Shown here: positions 1-10,357 of the stretch, in pieces
Position numbering within the stretch: the stretch's first letter is position 1
Layout: each line of letters starts with the position of its first letter
NCBI GenBank assembly: GCA_051453625.1
Contig: JBOZIK010000001.1
Coordinates: 117,221,293 to 117,244,176 of the forward strand
Reading direction: 5' to 3'
Origin: Welwitschia mirabilis
Taxonomy: Eukaryota; Gnetophyta; Gnetopsida; Welwitschiales
DNA: 22,884 nucleotides
Made by a program: the position numbers and the translations under genes
Notes under the pieces: generated by a model
Database searches by the model: none
What the model was told of the DNA's origin: nothing
The model's input: only the letters and a program-made list of their open reading frames with translations

Positions 1-261
1 CATTACATATTCTATTTGGTATATATCATGGTTCACATTAATTAGGAATAAGTAAAATACTCTTCTTAATTGATTTGAATTATAGAAAGCTAGTTCTTAT
101 AATAAAAGAATTAAGATCCAATAGAATATATTTCACTTCCATTTGTATTTCATTTCTATTCACTTTGCATCACATTTTACCTTGTTATTTACCTTTAGTT
201 ATTAAAATATAAAAAGACTAAAAATACCTCTCAAAATCAATTCTCTAACTCTGAGTCTAGT
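1..261. other. AT-rich sequence, nothing recognised
   Basis: No reading frame, RNA gene or repeat is recognised on either strand. By position it should lie downstream of the RNase H region of element A, whose pol runs on the minus strand just to the right. I could not match it to the rest of RNase H or to integrase. Confidence 0.4.
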
Positions 262-309
262 NNNNNNNNNNNNNNNNNNNNNNNNNNNNNNNNNNNNNNN
301 NNNNNNNNN
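262..309. other. assembly gap (48 N)
   Basis: A run of undetermined bases. The flanking sequences do not visibly overlap, so nothing can be said about the true gap length. Confidence 0.99.
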
Positions 310-620
310 ATGTGTTTTTCTGTAAGTAATTTGATTTATATATTTACCTAAAGGACTTCAGGATTACATAAATTCACACTGTAATAGTTAGTATAAGGAA
401 TTATTTATTCATTTGTAAAATCTTTGAGACTAGATCTGATATCAATGGGAGCTTAATTATAATAAATTCTTCTCTACATCTTTCATTAAAAAAAAGGGTA
501 CTTTATTTTTAATTAAATCTAGTATTGGACTTGTAGCTTTTATGAAGTTTGGAATGAAATGCATATGAAACCCTTTAACATTGAGTAAAATTTACATTTT
601 GATGGACATACTCTTATTAT
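310..620 (-). pseudogene. element A: decayed RT thumb and start of RNase H
   Basis: Read on the minus strand, this continues directly from the RT of element A. Traces of the usual Ty3/gypsy connection region are visible in order: a WPSPKN-like piece (CPSK), a short LKGF stretch standing where RSFxGL is expected, then SPILDLIKNKVPF followed by EEF and KLPLISDL, which match the usual spacing of the segment leading into RNase H. Several stops and frameshifts interrupt it. The RNase H catalytic residues cannot be identified. The call depends on continuity with the RT next to it; alone it would be weak. Confidence 0.5.
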
Positions 621-730
621 TTACACCTTTCTAGCATTGGTTTTAATGCCTTCTTTAGATATGACATGTCCCAAGTAATGAATTAATTCTTTAAAAAGCT
701 CACATTTGTTTATCTTAGTTATTAGTACAT

Positions 731-858
731 ATCTTTTAAACAATNNNNNNNNNNNNNNNNNNNNNNNNNNNNNNNNNNNNNNNNNNNNNNNNNNNNNNNN
801 NNNNNNNNNNNNNNNNNNNNNNNNNNNNNNNNNNNNNNNNNNNNATCTTTTAAACAAT
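731..858. other. 100-N gap flanked by the same 14 bases on each side
   Basis: Bases 731-744 and 845-858 are both ATCTTTTAAACAAT, directly bordering the N run 745-844. If the two copies are one and the same, the minus-strand RT reads through in one frame (LFKR then YVLITKINKCE) with the length expected for the family. The gap is therefore probably a placeholder between two overlapping contig ends rather than 100 missing bases. Confidence 0.8.
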
Positions 859-1289
859 TATACAACTAAATTTAGATGTTCAATGTGGTTATAAATACTC
901 TTGGAATAAACTAAAATTCTATCAAAAAAAATAATAACAAACTAGTCTAAATAAGAATGCAAAAATATTATTTATCAGTATTATAAATGTAGAAAGATAG
1001 TTTGTAAGACCAAAACACATAAATGTGAATTCATAATGACTGTATCTAGTTCTAAATACTATTTTTAGAATGTTTTCTTCCTTAATAAAGATCTGATAAT
1101 AGCCCAAATTCAACTTAATTTTGGTAAATTATCTTGCTCCTTATAGCTAATTAAAACGATCATCAATATATTTGTTACTTATTATTACCTTGTTTAACTA
1201 ATAATAATCTATGCAAAGCCTAAAAGTCCATTATTTATTATGATAAATAATACTTGGATTTCCCAAGGTGAGCTTATCAATTAGTATAC

Positions 1290-1400
1290 ATTGCCTGCTA
1301 ATACGATGAACCGATGGATTACTCCTTTGGGTTTGGGACCCGCTGCCTCTACTCATCTCTCTCATTCAATGGTGTTCTTTCTCCTTGGCTATCTCCAATC
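1290..1400. other. GC-richer patch inside element A pol
   Basis: This stretch is clearly richer in G and C than its surroundings and keeps several CpG sites (for example around 1300-1345). It sits between the VEHxxDLI and SPWxxxVLF motifs of the RT, where the spacing is about 70 bases longer than usual. It may be a short insertion or a less decayed piece of pol. No gene was recognised in it on either strand. Confidence 0.35.
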
Positions 1401-1560
1401 TTATATAATAGGGAGTTATGTTAGTAAATAAACCACAACTATAATGTTCTTGAGAGAGGGGATATGCTTTTAGTATGAGATCCATTATATGTTCAACTTT
1501 TCACTTTGGTGGTAATCCAAAATTATCTTTAAAAATTTCTTGAAATTCATATAACTCATT

Positions 1561-2023
1561 TGAGAACTACACTTCATCGTTTTTATCATCATGACATAGA
1601 ATAAATACATTATCTTCATAGTTATTTTTTCATTTTTCTATTTGTCATGAATAGAATCTGTTCACCTTTAAAGATCTAGTCTCTAGATTAAGTGGGAATA
1701 AAGATGGATGATTTTTTAAATAATGCTTTAACATCATACTTATCTAGAAAGGATATTTCCAAAACTATATTATATTTTCTAATATCAAATGCATAAAATT
1801 TATTATGAAATGCATATCATTAATTATAAAATTTAAATATGCATAGTAGTCTAAGTGATTATTTTCCCTCATGCAAGTTCTACTATGGATGTTAATTCGT
1901 TAATAATTTTACCTTGAAAATGAATTAAAATATTAAGGGACATAAAATTATTACTAAAATCACTATATATAAGAAATATAATAGGTTAATTTTGTAAGAA
2001 TTATTTAAGATTAATTACAAAAA
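1561..2023 (-). pseudogene. element A: retroviral-type aspartic protease region, decayed
   Basis: This lies directly upstream (minus sense) of element A RT, where the protease that cuts the polyprotein is expected. The most telling piece is VLEISFLDKYDVKALFKKSS at about 1700-1760. It matches the C-terminal VLGxxFLDK part of Ty3/gypsy proteases, and NKFYAFDI just before it fits the NSKxxPIxG segment. The active-site D-T/S-G cannot be recognised, and stops are frequent. The region ends at the insertion point of element B (target site 2024-2028). Confidence 0.6.
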
Positions 2024-2028
2024 ATTGG
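2024..2028. repeat. target-site duplication of element B, left copy (ATTGG)
   Basis: ATTGG stands immediately left of the LTR at 2029 and recurs at 15606-15610 immediately right of the other LTR. Five bases is the usual duplication length for Ty3/gypsy integration. Confidence 0.8.
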
Positions 2029-3291
2029 TATTCATGGTGAAATTTGGCTATGCTTGTATCTACTATTAATATATGATAATCTACAAGATTACCCTTAAAA
2101 TACAAATCTTACAATACAAAATACAACTTTCACTAAATAAACTAAGACTTTCATTTATATTATGGTTCCATTATTATTTTTCTACAGGGATACATGTGAT
2201 GAACTATCAATAAAGCAAGCCTAATGGAAGATGAATAATATTGTTTAAAATGTATAAGAAAGCTTAGGAATAAGAAATACATTCAAGAGGTAGGAAAATA
2301 ACTTTAAAGATAGCAAGAGTATTTTTACTAAGATCATGTAGCTCCACTTCTTAAGTTTAACAACTAATATCAAGTCTAATAATTAAGCTAAAAAATGTTG
2401 GCATAATTTCCTCCACCATATGAATGTTGGTGATGTATTCAAGCCATTGTACTTTTATAAAAATAATATTATAATCATGAAAATTAGGGTTCATGTAATA
2501 TTTTTCAAATAAATATGTAGGTTATGAGATTAAAGTACAAACCAAAATCATGTATGAAATCTTAAGTTACTTAACATGCCTTAGTTAAACCTTAGCATAA
2601 CAAAGATGAATCAATTACAACTTGATATCAAATCAATGAACTAAGAAAAGAATATGAAAAATTATTGTGAAATAAATAAAAATATAAAACTATTAAAAAT
2701 CACTTAATGCTAATCTAAGAAATATCATTCTAGCTTGAGAACTAGCCCTCCTTAACGGGAGGTTTAAAAAGAACTCACAGCTAAATCATAAATAATTTTT
2801 TATATCAAAGATAATTAAAAATACCCTTTAATTAAAATAAATTAGGCTAGTTATAGGTTAAACTAGAATTATCAATTAGGATTTCCAAGGCCTAATGAAG
2901 TTATTCTTTATTCATGGGCTTAAATTATGGGGTTTCTCTTAGAACATATTCATGATTTAGCACCTAACTTTGAATATGCTTTAAATGTATTGCTTGCAAT
3001 AATAAGGATTAGAAATGTACCTATTGTCTTATTTTATATAAGATAATAGGTGTTAACACTTCATGAATTAGTATTACCTTCAAAATTGATTATCATATTT
3101 TCATCTTCTACCATAATGCTCCAAATCCTGCTAATGTCCTATAAAATAATAGTATTAAGGCAAATTATTAGTAAAACTACATTTCTATAGCCTTAAGCAT
3201 AATACATGTATAGAAATGCTATAATTATTAATTAAGCATGTTAACTTGATCTATATATATTCATGTAAATGTTAATTTTTTCATGTTATCA
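2029..3291 (-). repeat. element B 3' LTR
   Basis: About 1.26 kb that aligns throughout, in the same orientation, with 14367-15605. Shared landmarks include TTCATGGTG near 2031, GCAAGCxTAAT near 2216, GAATGTTGGT near 2422, the CTAGCTTGAGA region near 2731, ATAATGCTCCAAATCCT near 3113, and TGTAAATGTTAATTTTT near 3264. On the minus strand it starts TGATAA and ends TA, where the other copy keeps CA; this is a C-to-T change at the end of the LTR. By eye about three quarters of bases match in the best stretches, so the insertion is very old. Confidence 0.88.
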
Positions 3292-3310
3292 TACCTCTAA
3301 CCAACCTTTT
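3292..3310 (-). promoter_or_regulatory. possible polypurine tract of element B
   Basis: Read on the minus strand, AAAAGGTTGGTTAGAGGTA directly precedes the TGATAA start of the 3' LTR. That is where the polypurine tract that primes plus-strand DNA synthesis must lie. It is G/A-rich and ends AGAGGTA, but T pairs break the purine run, so it is either decayed or imperfect. The call rests mainly on position. Confidence 0.4.
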
Positions 3311-5583
3311 ACTAATTCCTTAGCAAAAATGATGTGTCAAAGATTGTTTAACATAATAAAAATTGCCAAAAAAATCAATCAATTGTAATAAGAAATGATG
3401 GTAGATTTCAAAAACATTTGGCTAATTTAGGATAAAAATTATACTTAGGTAAAATAATAGATCATTAAAGATAAATGTTTAAGTTTAGTATCAGTCCTCT
3501 TATCCAAACTAAAACTTTGTTCTTAAAGTTTGAAAGATAATGAAAAGTGAATGTGGCATAATAAGGAGCAAATGATGCATATTCTAGTGTATATTAGACT
3601 AAGGTAAAAAAGAAAATCACCAAAAATAAGGTATGAAATGCATAATGAAATTAAGAAATGGAAAACGAAAATGGAAGTTAAAAATATTCTTAACCAAAAT
3701 AACTCTTAATTATGATTACTTCAATCACAAAATCTAAAATATATACTATTAAAATGATTTAAGAAACTCTAAAATATGATGGTTTAGAATTAATAATAAA
3801 TGGATGATTAAGTCATATTAGTCAATTTAATTTATTTTTGTAATAAAGACCTAATCTCTAGGAAAATTAAAAATGGAATGATGGATATCTTAGCCAAATG
3901 AGAATCTATTTTTACATAATAGGACAACATTACTAGCCAGGGATGATAGTGGTATAGTATTGTTGTGCATATTTATGCAATCATTTACATCCTTAAATCA
4001 AATCTTATTAATCAAAAATATTTGCATAACACACATTAGTATAGATAGGAATTAACTTAAATGTTGTAATTTATTAGAGGCATGAGACTCAAATTTAGAG
4101 AATTGATTTTAGCAAAGTATTTTTATATTTTTTAGTTAGATTTAAATGAAAATAAATAATGTAAAAAAATAATGAAAAGTAAACACACTAATGTAATGCA
4201 AATGCAATACCTATTTGACTATGAAATTTTCCTATCACAAAGTTTGACTCTGCTTAACCTAGATCAATTAAGGAAATTGTTACTAATCTTAATCAATCCA
4301 AGCTATCAAGTACATTGAATAGAATATAAAAACATGAAATGATTAAGATATGAAATATAAAATGCAATGTAGTTCAAATCCTAAACTAATAATTTCAGCC
4401 TTAACAAAAGTTGTCCTTGATGATCTATATCAATTATGAAGCTGTTATGAAATCAAAACCAACATAAATCATAAGGGACATGCGCATGAATAAAACTAAA
4501 AGAATAGTTTGTTACAAAGCAGCAGCATTTCAATGAAGAATAGATATCCCAACACTAAGGAAGTTCATCTCTGTAATAATGGATAGATATCCTATCCTTC
4601 ACTCTTTTATAATAAGACTCAATGGTGTTAAAGAATATCAAATTGGAGTCAAGGACAAAGGAGGTATTTATTACAATCAAAATAATCTAACAATAGCAAA
4701 TCTAATAGATACAACAAAAACCCTAGCATTGTATAAGAAGCACATGATACATTGCACAAGTTAGGTAAAGCTTGATGCATTGACTAAAAATAATGGTCAT
4801 CTTGATCATTGTCTAGATTATTATGAAGATGATGTCACATAAAGAGAGTTTCACATTAGCTTCTATCTTTGGTCTTGTTAACATCCGTATCAGCAAACAC
4901 ATGGTATCATCCATGTAGTCATATGAACAATGGAATGGATGATGTACTTTATCAAGCCAAATTAGCTTTATAGATCATTAACTCCTCTTTGTAAAGTATC
5001 AAAATTAATACAAAATGCCTCTAAATACATTGATAATTACATATTTCTGTGATTTTCTTCTTGACTATTAATAATCATTATTTTCTAATTAAACTTAGCT
5101 AAATGTCCTACAAAATTACTCAAAATACCCTGTTAAAAATATATAATTTAGCATCATGACATAAACTTATTAAAAATTAGCTCATGAATTTTTAGTCATA
5201 AAGTGAAAAAAAATTAAATTAAAACATTTTAAATTATGTGCTATTAGGAAAAAAATATATTTAATAGTAATAGAGATCTCGGATGGATCTTTAATTAAAA
5301 GAAAAAAGTCATTACAAAAAGAGAAAATGTTATAAAATGAAAATTACAATATAGCTATGAAAAACTATAAAAAATATAGGTGGAGAAAAGTAAAAAGGGA
5401 GAGAGATAAAATAGAAATTAACTCATGTATATTTAATAAGATCACATACTTTCTATCTCTTAATCCATTTATTATTTCTTCCTTAATATTTTCTTTCATT
5501 TCATAGCAATTTCTTCATTTTCTTCCAAATATTAGTAATATAAGTTATTTATGATTTAAGTAGTTCCTTCAAAAATATATTAC
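3311..5583. other. element B 3' region, no gene recognised
   Basis: About 2.3 kb of AT-rich sequence between the unidentified frame of element B and its 3' LTR. Both strands are full of stops. A plus-strand frame of 61 codons at 4579-4764 has no recognisable similarity and opposes the element's direction; I treat it as chance. RT, RNase H or integrase motifs were looked for on the minus strand and not found. Confidence 0.4.
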
Positions 5584-6485
5584 TAGAAGTGATGAAGAAC
5601 TGACAATAAGTAATAGAAGAAGAATAAGAAGGAGGAGGTGTAGAAGAAGGGACATGAGAAGATTCTCTAATGGATGTTTTACCTTTTCTTCTTATGATAA
5701 ATGGAGAATTAAAAAAATAGGGGACTTAAGAAAGATAAGGATTTCTTTAAGAAGGCTCTTCTTCTTCTTCTTAGATTTTTTGAAGGCTCCTTGGAATCTA
5801 ATGTTTATTTCTACAGTTATTAACTTGGGTAATCTTCTTTGGATTACTAGTTTCTATAAAAGTTCTATCCTAATCCTTAAAATCTAAATTGTGAGCTAAA
5901 GAATTATAAGTTAAATCTAAAGCTAATCATAACAGGAAACAATTACTCTTATGATCCATATAATTTTCTATAGTAGTAAAAAGAAATTTAGGCATATCAA
6001 AAAACTTGCTATCTTGGATTATTCTAATCATGCTAAGTTGACTAATATGTGTATTTTTTACATGTACTATAGGTAAAATAGTATGAATAATAAATTTAAA
6101 TTAATTTTTGTAGAAATATTTTTAAGGAAAGGCTTATTCTCCATTAGGTACATATTCTATCTTAATATCAACATAAAAAAAATGAAGGGATTTAATGAGA
6201 ATATATGGTACGATATCATAGTGTTTCACTCATAAAAATGCTTCTACATTACTAAGGAAAACAACAAAGATGAATTAAAGAGTAAACTACTAAAGGATAA
6301 TCTTCATCTAATTTTGTATTCTTATACAACTTCAAAACTTTTTCATCAATATAATAGGTTTCTTCTTCCTTTAACAAATAATTTCAATGTCTTGTTTCAA
6401 TCCTGTCAATGTAAAAGAATGCATAAAAAGATATGAAAGATAAGAAAACTTCTTTCTTAAGGAATGATCCTAATCTTCCACTCAT
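5584..6485 (-). pseudogene. unidentified decayed reading frame near the 3' end of element B
   Basis: I do not recognise this protein. From an ATG at 6485 one minus-strand frame runs about 83 codons with a single internal stop (to about 6238). Visible pieces include MSGRLGSFLKKEVFLSF, FYAFFYIDRIETRH and DEDYPLVVYSLIHLCCFP. A second frame, joining near 6262, runs about 226 codons to 5584 with roughly nine to eleven stops, each one transition away from Gln, Arg or Trp codons. It includes VKHYDIVPYILIKSLHFFY, FFDMPKFLFTTIENYMDH, an acidic EEEEE run and a Ser/Pro-rich tail (SSTPPPSYSSS). A frame of this extent in AT-rich sequence suggests an old coding region of about 300 residues. It lies on the element's coding strand between pol and the 3' LTR, where Athila-group elements often carry an extra ORF. 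Whether it is that ORF is inference. Confidence 0.4.
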
Positions 6486-7490
6486 TGTATTCTAGGATAA
6501 TAAAACTAGAAAATAAGAAAGAAATAGAAATAAAAGAAGAAGTTGAAAAAATGAAAATTAGATTAGAAAGTATAGATATTAAGGAAATAGATAAATTTTA
6601 AAATAAAAATAGGCTAATCAGACTAAAAATCTAAGGGATTCTATGAAGAGGCCACAAGCAAAAATTGGACATGCATAGAGACAGATATATAGTGGCGTAA
6701 GCAAAGCTTAAATATGCAAATCAGACTTGAGAAAGACAATTGGCAGAGGCATAAAAATCATAAACAACATGTGTGAATGACGGGATTTAACTTACAATTA
6801 TGGGCTTTTATAGGAATTGAATAAAATCTAAATCATTGCATTTCCTAGTTTTGTTAATGGCTTAGATTAAATTTTTCTTGATCTTAAATTTAGATAGAAG
6901 GACCAAATCACATAAAACACATTATGCTTATAGTATGTCTTTTTATATGAGGAAAAATAAAAGGGTATGGATTAAAATTGAGGGTGAAAATGAAAATGAT
7001 TTAGATGGAATGAAAGATATTAAATGAAACAATGAAATTAACAAATCCTACCATGAATCTTATATATAAATAAGACATAAAAAAATGAAATCTAATGGCT
7101 TTATTTTATTTACATAGTTTTGATGAATCTTTTACTAATACAAAGAAAAGGATAAATATGTAAATCTATGTAAACCCATGAGTATCCAAATAATATTAAC
7201 TTTAATTTATTAAAATGATAAACAAAAGATCTCTTAAGTTCCACCTTAATTTCAGTTCATTTTCCTTCATCTTTCATAGGTAAACTTGTTTCAAGCATTC
7301 AATCATATTGAGTACTTAGTGTTATGGCACTTTCTTTGAATATATTTACATGTTGTACTAGGAGGATCTATTGTTACATTATCATTAAATATCTATATCC
7401 CTAGTGTAGTTGAATGTATTACAAAAAAATTATTAGAGATTATTTACTAATAGCCATTCATAGTACAAATGCAATTAACTAAATCAAATA
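6486..7490. other. element B interior, no motif recognised
   Basis: By position this should hold the RT, RNase H and integrase of element B on the minus strand. None of the landmark motifs (IDYRxLN, FDGYSGYxQI, PFGLxNAPxTF, the integrase HHCC finger) can be recognised, even allowing for C-to-T and G-to-A decay. A deletion or extreme decay is likely. Confidence 0.35.
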
Positions 7491-7494
7491 GAAA

Positions 7495-7640
7495 TAACCA
7501 TAAAAAAATTTGCTAGTGTAGAAATTTAAGATTTCTTTCTTGATTTGTTGTGCTATTACTTTTTTTTTTGTTTTTTTTAATATATTCATATCACATGCAA
7601 AGGGATCATTGGCTTATTAGCCTAATAGAGAAATAATCCC
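7495..7640 (-). pseudogene. element B: weak match to start of RT
   Basis: The minus strand gives SLCM followed shortly by YEYIKKN (about 7575-7615), then VIAQQIKKEILNFYTSKFF (about 7500-7560). In Athila/Tat elements the RT begins with a GISPSxCMHxIxLEE segment followed by a VVxxEVLKLLxAGII segment. Order, spacing and direction fit, but the identity is low, with stops in the first part and a poly-T stretch (plus strand 7560-7580) between them. This could be chance. Confidence 0.3.
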
Positions 7641-8100
7641 ATTCTCATGGAGGATTTAAAACAAATAAATACCGTGAAAGAGGGAAAATAACCTTTTTTT
7701 AATTCCATATTAGAGATTTATAATGCATGCAAAACCAAATAAAGAGATAAAAAATGTAAAGAACTAGTTCATTAAAAAGTAATATTTTATAAAATTTCAA
7801 CTAAATTTTGAAAAGGTAAAAGATCTATTTATTAGTAAGTTAAGTAAAAGGCCATTAACTAGGATTATTAAGTCTCATAAATTCATAAGAGGATTAAAGG
7901 AATGGATGAAATATAAGTGGTATAGAATTATATAAAGATGATGTGTACAAATGAAAATGGCTAAAGAATAAATAGGATTAATGATTATAGCTATGGTTTT
8001 TTATGAAATAAGCATCCTTAAACACAATTGGATCTTTTATGATTTAATCCAAACTTCCTAAGGCTAGATTATCAAGAGGTACTTCTAATTTAAAACTATT
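7641..8100. other. element B protease-RT interval, unreadable
   Basis: No motif could be assigned. By position it should encode the variable linker between protease and RT of element B on the minus strand. Confidence 0.35.
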
Positions 8101-8591
8101 TAATAAAACTAGATTGCACTCACAAAAATAGTATTTAATTGTGGATGAAGAGGAAAACTATAAAGGAGTATATCTTCCAAACTCAAAGGGGTAGGATGGG
8201 TAGTAAAGAGACAAATTTGATTCAAGAACATTTGAATGATAAGATTGTACATATGAGTTGAAAAACATAGAATTGATATGGGAAAAATACTCATTAGGAT
8301 TCAAATGTTCCAAGTTGTAACAAAAACGTTCTATTACATTTCCATGTTTATCTAATAATTGTTGCAATATGTCTTTATTAAATAAATATACATATGAACT
8401 AATAATAAAACAATGAGCAAGGTCGTTATCAAAAAAAAACTTTAAATCCTCAAGAGGGATCTTATTTTAAGAGAAGGATCATTGTTAAGATGAAAATATA
8501 AATTAAAATCATGAGAAGATTAAAAAAGAGTGATGTTTTGCTCATAAGAAGATATTTCAAGATCATCATGAAGACTTTCAACAAACTAAAG
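8101..8591 (-). pseudogene. element B: protease-to-RT linker region
   Basis: The minus-strand frame stays relatively open, including a 69-codon stretch from 8367 to 8158 that begins with MQQLLDKHGNVIERF. It directly follows the protease in the same direction. This part of Athila-type polyproteins is poorly conserved and acidic, so the call rests on position and openness rather than similarity. The overlapping open frame at 8109-8294 is a shadow of it. Confidence 0.4.
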
Positions 8592-9060
8592 TTATTTAAA
8601 ATTCTCAAGTTGCTTCAAGGCATTAAAGATATTTAATTCAATAGTTATATTGACAAATGAAATCATCATAATACCATTCCTATAGTTGTCATTATCATTA
8701 AAAGTAGTAAGAGAATGTCTACCCAATATTATTGAAATGGAATTATTTATAGTTTTTTCATCTCCAAAACTATAAAGTTCATAAAGAAGTAATGGCTTTA
8801 TACTTGAAAAATTACATCTCATACTATATATAAGGGTGATTTTAAAGAATTATCAGCTAGTTGCAATTGGATTTTATTATATTTAGATTAACTAGACTAA
8901 GTTCCTTGTAGACATAATCAAGTAAATGATCCACAATATCTTTAAGATCTAACAAGGCTTGTTTGAAGTGGGTGTTGCCAATTGTGATGGTTATGATTGC
9001 ATGTCCTACATTTTTGTATTTTGGGAAATTTAATTTTAAATAATTATACTTATTTGTTGG
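8592..9060 (-). pseudogene. element B: Athila/Tat-type aspartic protease, decayed
   Basis: Strong, ordered similarity on the minus strand: KYKNVGHAIITITIGN (about 8980-9025), then QALLDL at the active-site position, VYKELSLVNLNIIKSNCN, QLADNSLKSPLYIV and DVIFQV, then ISIILGRHSLTT and SFVNITIELNIFNALKQ (about 8600-8740). This is the Athila/Tat layout of KYKDPGxxTIxCTIGN, ALLDLGASVN, LQLADRS, IPLILGRPFLAT and FGNMTxELNIF. The active-site LLDLGAS has become LLDLKDI, so the enzyme would not work even if the frame were open. There is one stop between IV and DV and one or two frameshifts before ISIILGR. Confidence 0.9.
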
Positions 9061-9400
9061 GCAAGGAAGGATTTACTCTTCACATTAATCCTCCTCTTAA
9101 TAGGACATAAGTCATTAAGTATTTGACATATGAGGGTATTTGCTTAATAGCTTCTAAAATAGGACTATTGATCTTTACTTCATTAAAAATATCAAGTTAC
9201 TCTTTTTTCTTATTAGCTAATCAATTTCTCCTATGTTATTAAGAAAAAGTAGTGGTTCTTTATACGTTGTAGTGTATTCTTCTACCTCATGTTTCATTTA
9301 TACTACTTTCTCACTTATAGGCTCACCTTGTTGAAATTTTTTTAGGATTATTTCTATTTTATTTCTTTGTTAATTTTTTTATCACTACTCAAATGGATAG
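9061..9400 (-). pseudogene. element B: gag-protease junction region
   Basis: On the minus strand KVINSP-like and ILEAIKQIPSYVKYL (about 9130-9180) are an almost exact match to the conserved IPLLDAIKQIPSYAKFLKDL segment that precedes the protease in Athila/Tat elements. Upstream are KKKE, FQQGEPI and KAIHLSSDKKI (about 9300-9400), the last fitting the NAITLRSGKE segment. This ties the gag part on the right to the protease on the left as one polyprotein gene. Confidence 0.8.
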
Positions 9401-10357
9401 CCTTGTTTGCTTTAATTTGTTAATATTTTATAAACTAACAACCCTCATGGTTAGGATTATGTATAACAAAAAGCCTTCCCCTCTCATATTGATTGAATGA
9501 CATAAGAATATGTGTAGTGGTTTGGCTTAATAGATGCATATTGCATTTTAACTTTTATGATTTAGAAGAGGTTTATTTATTGAAATTTTATTGTATGATG
9601 TTAGAATTTCATAAGCTTATGAAGTCTCTTTTATAAGGAGTTAAAAGATAATAGATGCTTTGAATTCTTAGGTTGGCTAGTTAATACTTGGTTAATATTA
9701 TCTTTCTTCAATAAGAAATTAGAATGGGTTCTCCATCTAGGATTATAGGTATTATGCTTATGGTTATTTTCTTATTGGTTTTATTATAATTATCTCACCT
9801 TAAAACATAGAAATAGATGGACATTTTGAGGTTTTATGTGTGTCCACAAGACAACATGTTATAATGAAGTGATGTAATAATATATTTAAAGGTTTTTCTA
9901 AGATATTTAATCTTATTTAAAAGTTGTTATAGATTTTAGTTAACTTCAATATTATTTAGAATGTTAAAGATTCTTGTAGACTTAATAGTTTATTATGATC
10001 ATATTAGCTTAGTAGACTTCTCTCAATTCTTTGAAGTTTTAGATATGCTTTTAAGAAAATCCCATGTTTCATCAATCTTTAAGGCTATAAAATTATCTCT
10101 ACATATTATTTTTATAAGTTTTCTATAGTTGAATGAAATGCCTTCATAAAAGAAACCTATGATTATACTTTGCTCAAATCCATGTTGAGAGAACTTAAGA
10201 AGTAGATCCTTGAATATTTCTAATGTATGGAAGAAGTTTTAATTGTTTTTCATTGAAAGTTCATTATCTCATGGCTAATGACATTATTTTTATAACTAGA
10301 GAAAAATTTCCTAATGAAATCTTAATTAAGTTTTAGCAATGTTATAATAGAAATAAG
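9401..10357 (-). pseudogene. element B: gag, C-terminal part, cut by the LINE
   Basis: Gag is the capsid-forming protein. Minus-strand pieces occur in family order: SIITLLKLN then DFIRKFFSSYKNN and SHEIMNF (about 10280-10350), LEIFKDLLLKFSQHGFEQ (about 10160-10235), FFYEGISFNYRKLI (about 10110-10145), and a WDFLKSISKTSKNWE-like piece (about 10020-10070; W is a stop here). These match the SITTWxxLxxxFLRKFFP, RFKDLLxxCPHHGFE, FYEGLxxxxRxxI and EAWEFLxxLAxxSQxWE blocks of retrotransposon gag. The block continues across element C: its N-terminal half lies at 13028-13195. Sequence between about 9430 and 10000 is too decayed to assign in detail; a piece NPNHEGC near 9440 could be a zinc-knuckle remnant. 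Confidence 0.85.
10341..10357. repeat. possible LINE target-site duplication, left copy
   Basis: GTTATAATAGAAATAAG just before the LINE resembles GTTAATAGTATTAATGTAAG at 13028-13047 just after the A tract. The two agree only when gaps are allowed, so this is a decayed duplication at best. Confidence 0.35.

Larger units (their letters stand above)
621..1560 (-). pseudogene. element A: Ty3/gypsy reverse transcriptase, decayed
   Basis: RT copies the element's RNA into DNA. Minus-strand pieces occur in the family order: ELYEFQEIF and GLPPK (about 1505-1560), KVEHIMDLI (about 1500), SPWEIQVLF (about 1275), FRLCIDYY then LNKV (about 1195-1230), LNLGYYQIFIKEE (about 1080-1115), FRTRYSHYEF and FGLTN (about 1010-1060), FFDRILVYSK (about 897-926), NKCELFKELIHYLGHVISKEG (in two parts, 640-710). 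The catalytic pair normally read as DD (F-I-D-D-I-L) is D-R here, at 918-923, so this copy is dead by that residue alone. Stops and at least three frameshifts add to this. A false gap (745-844) cuts the gene between the palm and the LGHVIS motif. The lineage within Ty3/gypsy is not certain. Confidence 0.88.

Noticed and set aside
706-894. Open frame spanning the N run
   Set aside because: It exists only because undetermined bases contain no stop codons.
4579-4764. Plus-strand open frame of 61 codons
   Set aside because: No recognisable similarity or supporting context; it lies antisense within element B.
5654-5887. Plus-strand open frame of 77 codons
   Set aside because: It opposes the minus-strand decayed frame at 5584-6485 and has a low-complexity Phe run from TTC repeats. 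Treated as a shadow.
7985-8040. Minus-strand PIVFKDAYFIKN, resembling the integrase WPTxFKDAYxFVKSC segment
   Set aside because: It lies between protease and RT, where integrase is not expected, and neither the HHCC ligands nor the flanking motifs are present.
8109-8294. Minus-strand open frame overlapping the protease-RT linker
   Set aside because: It overlaps the longer linker frame at 8158-8367 in another frame and carries no motif.
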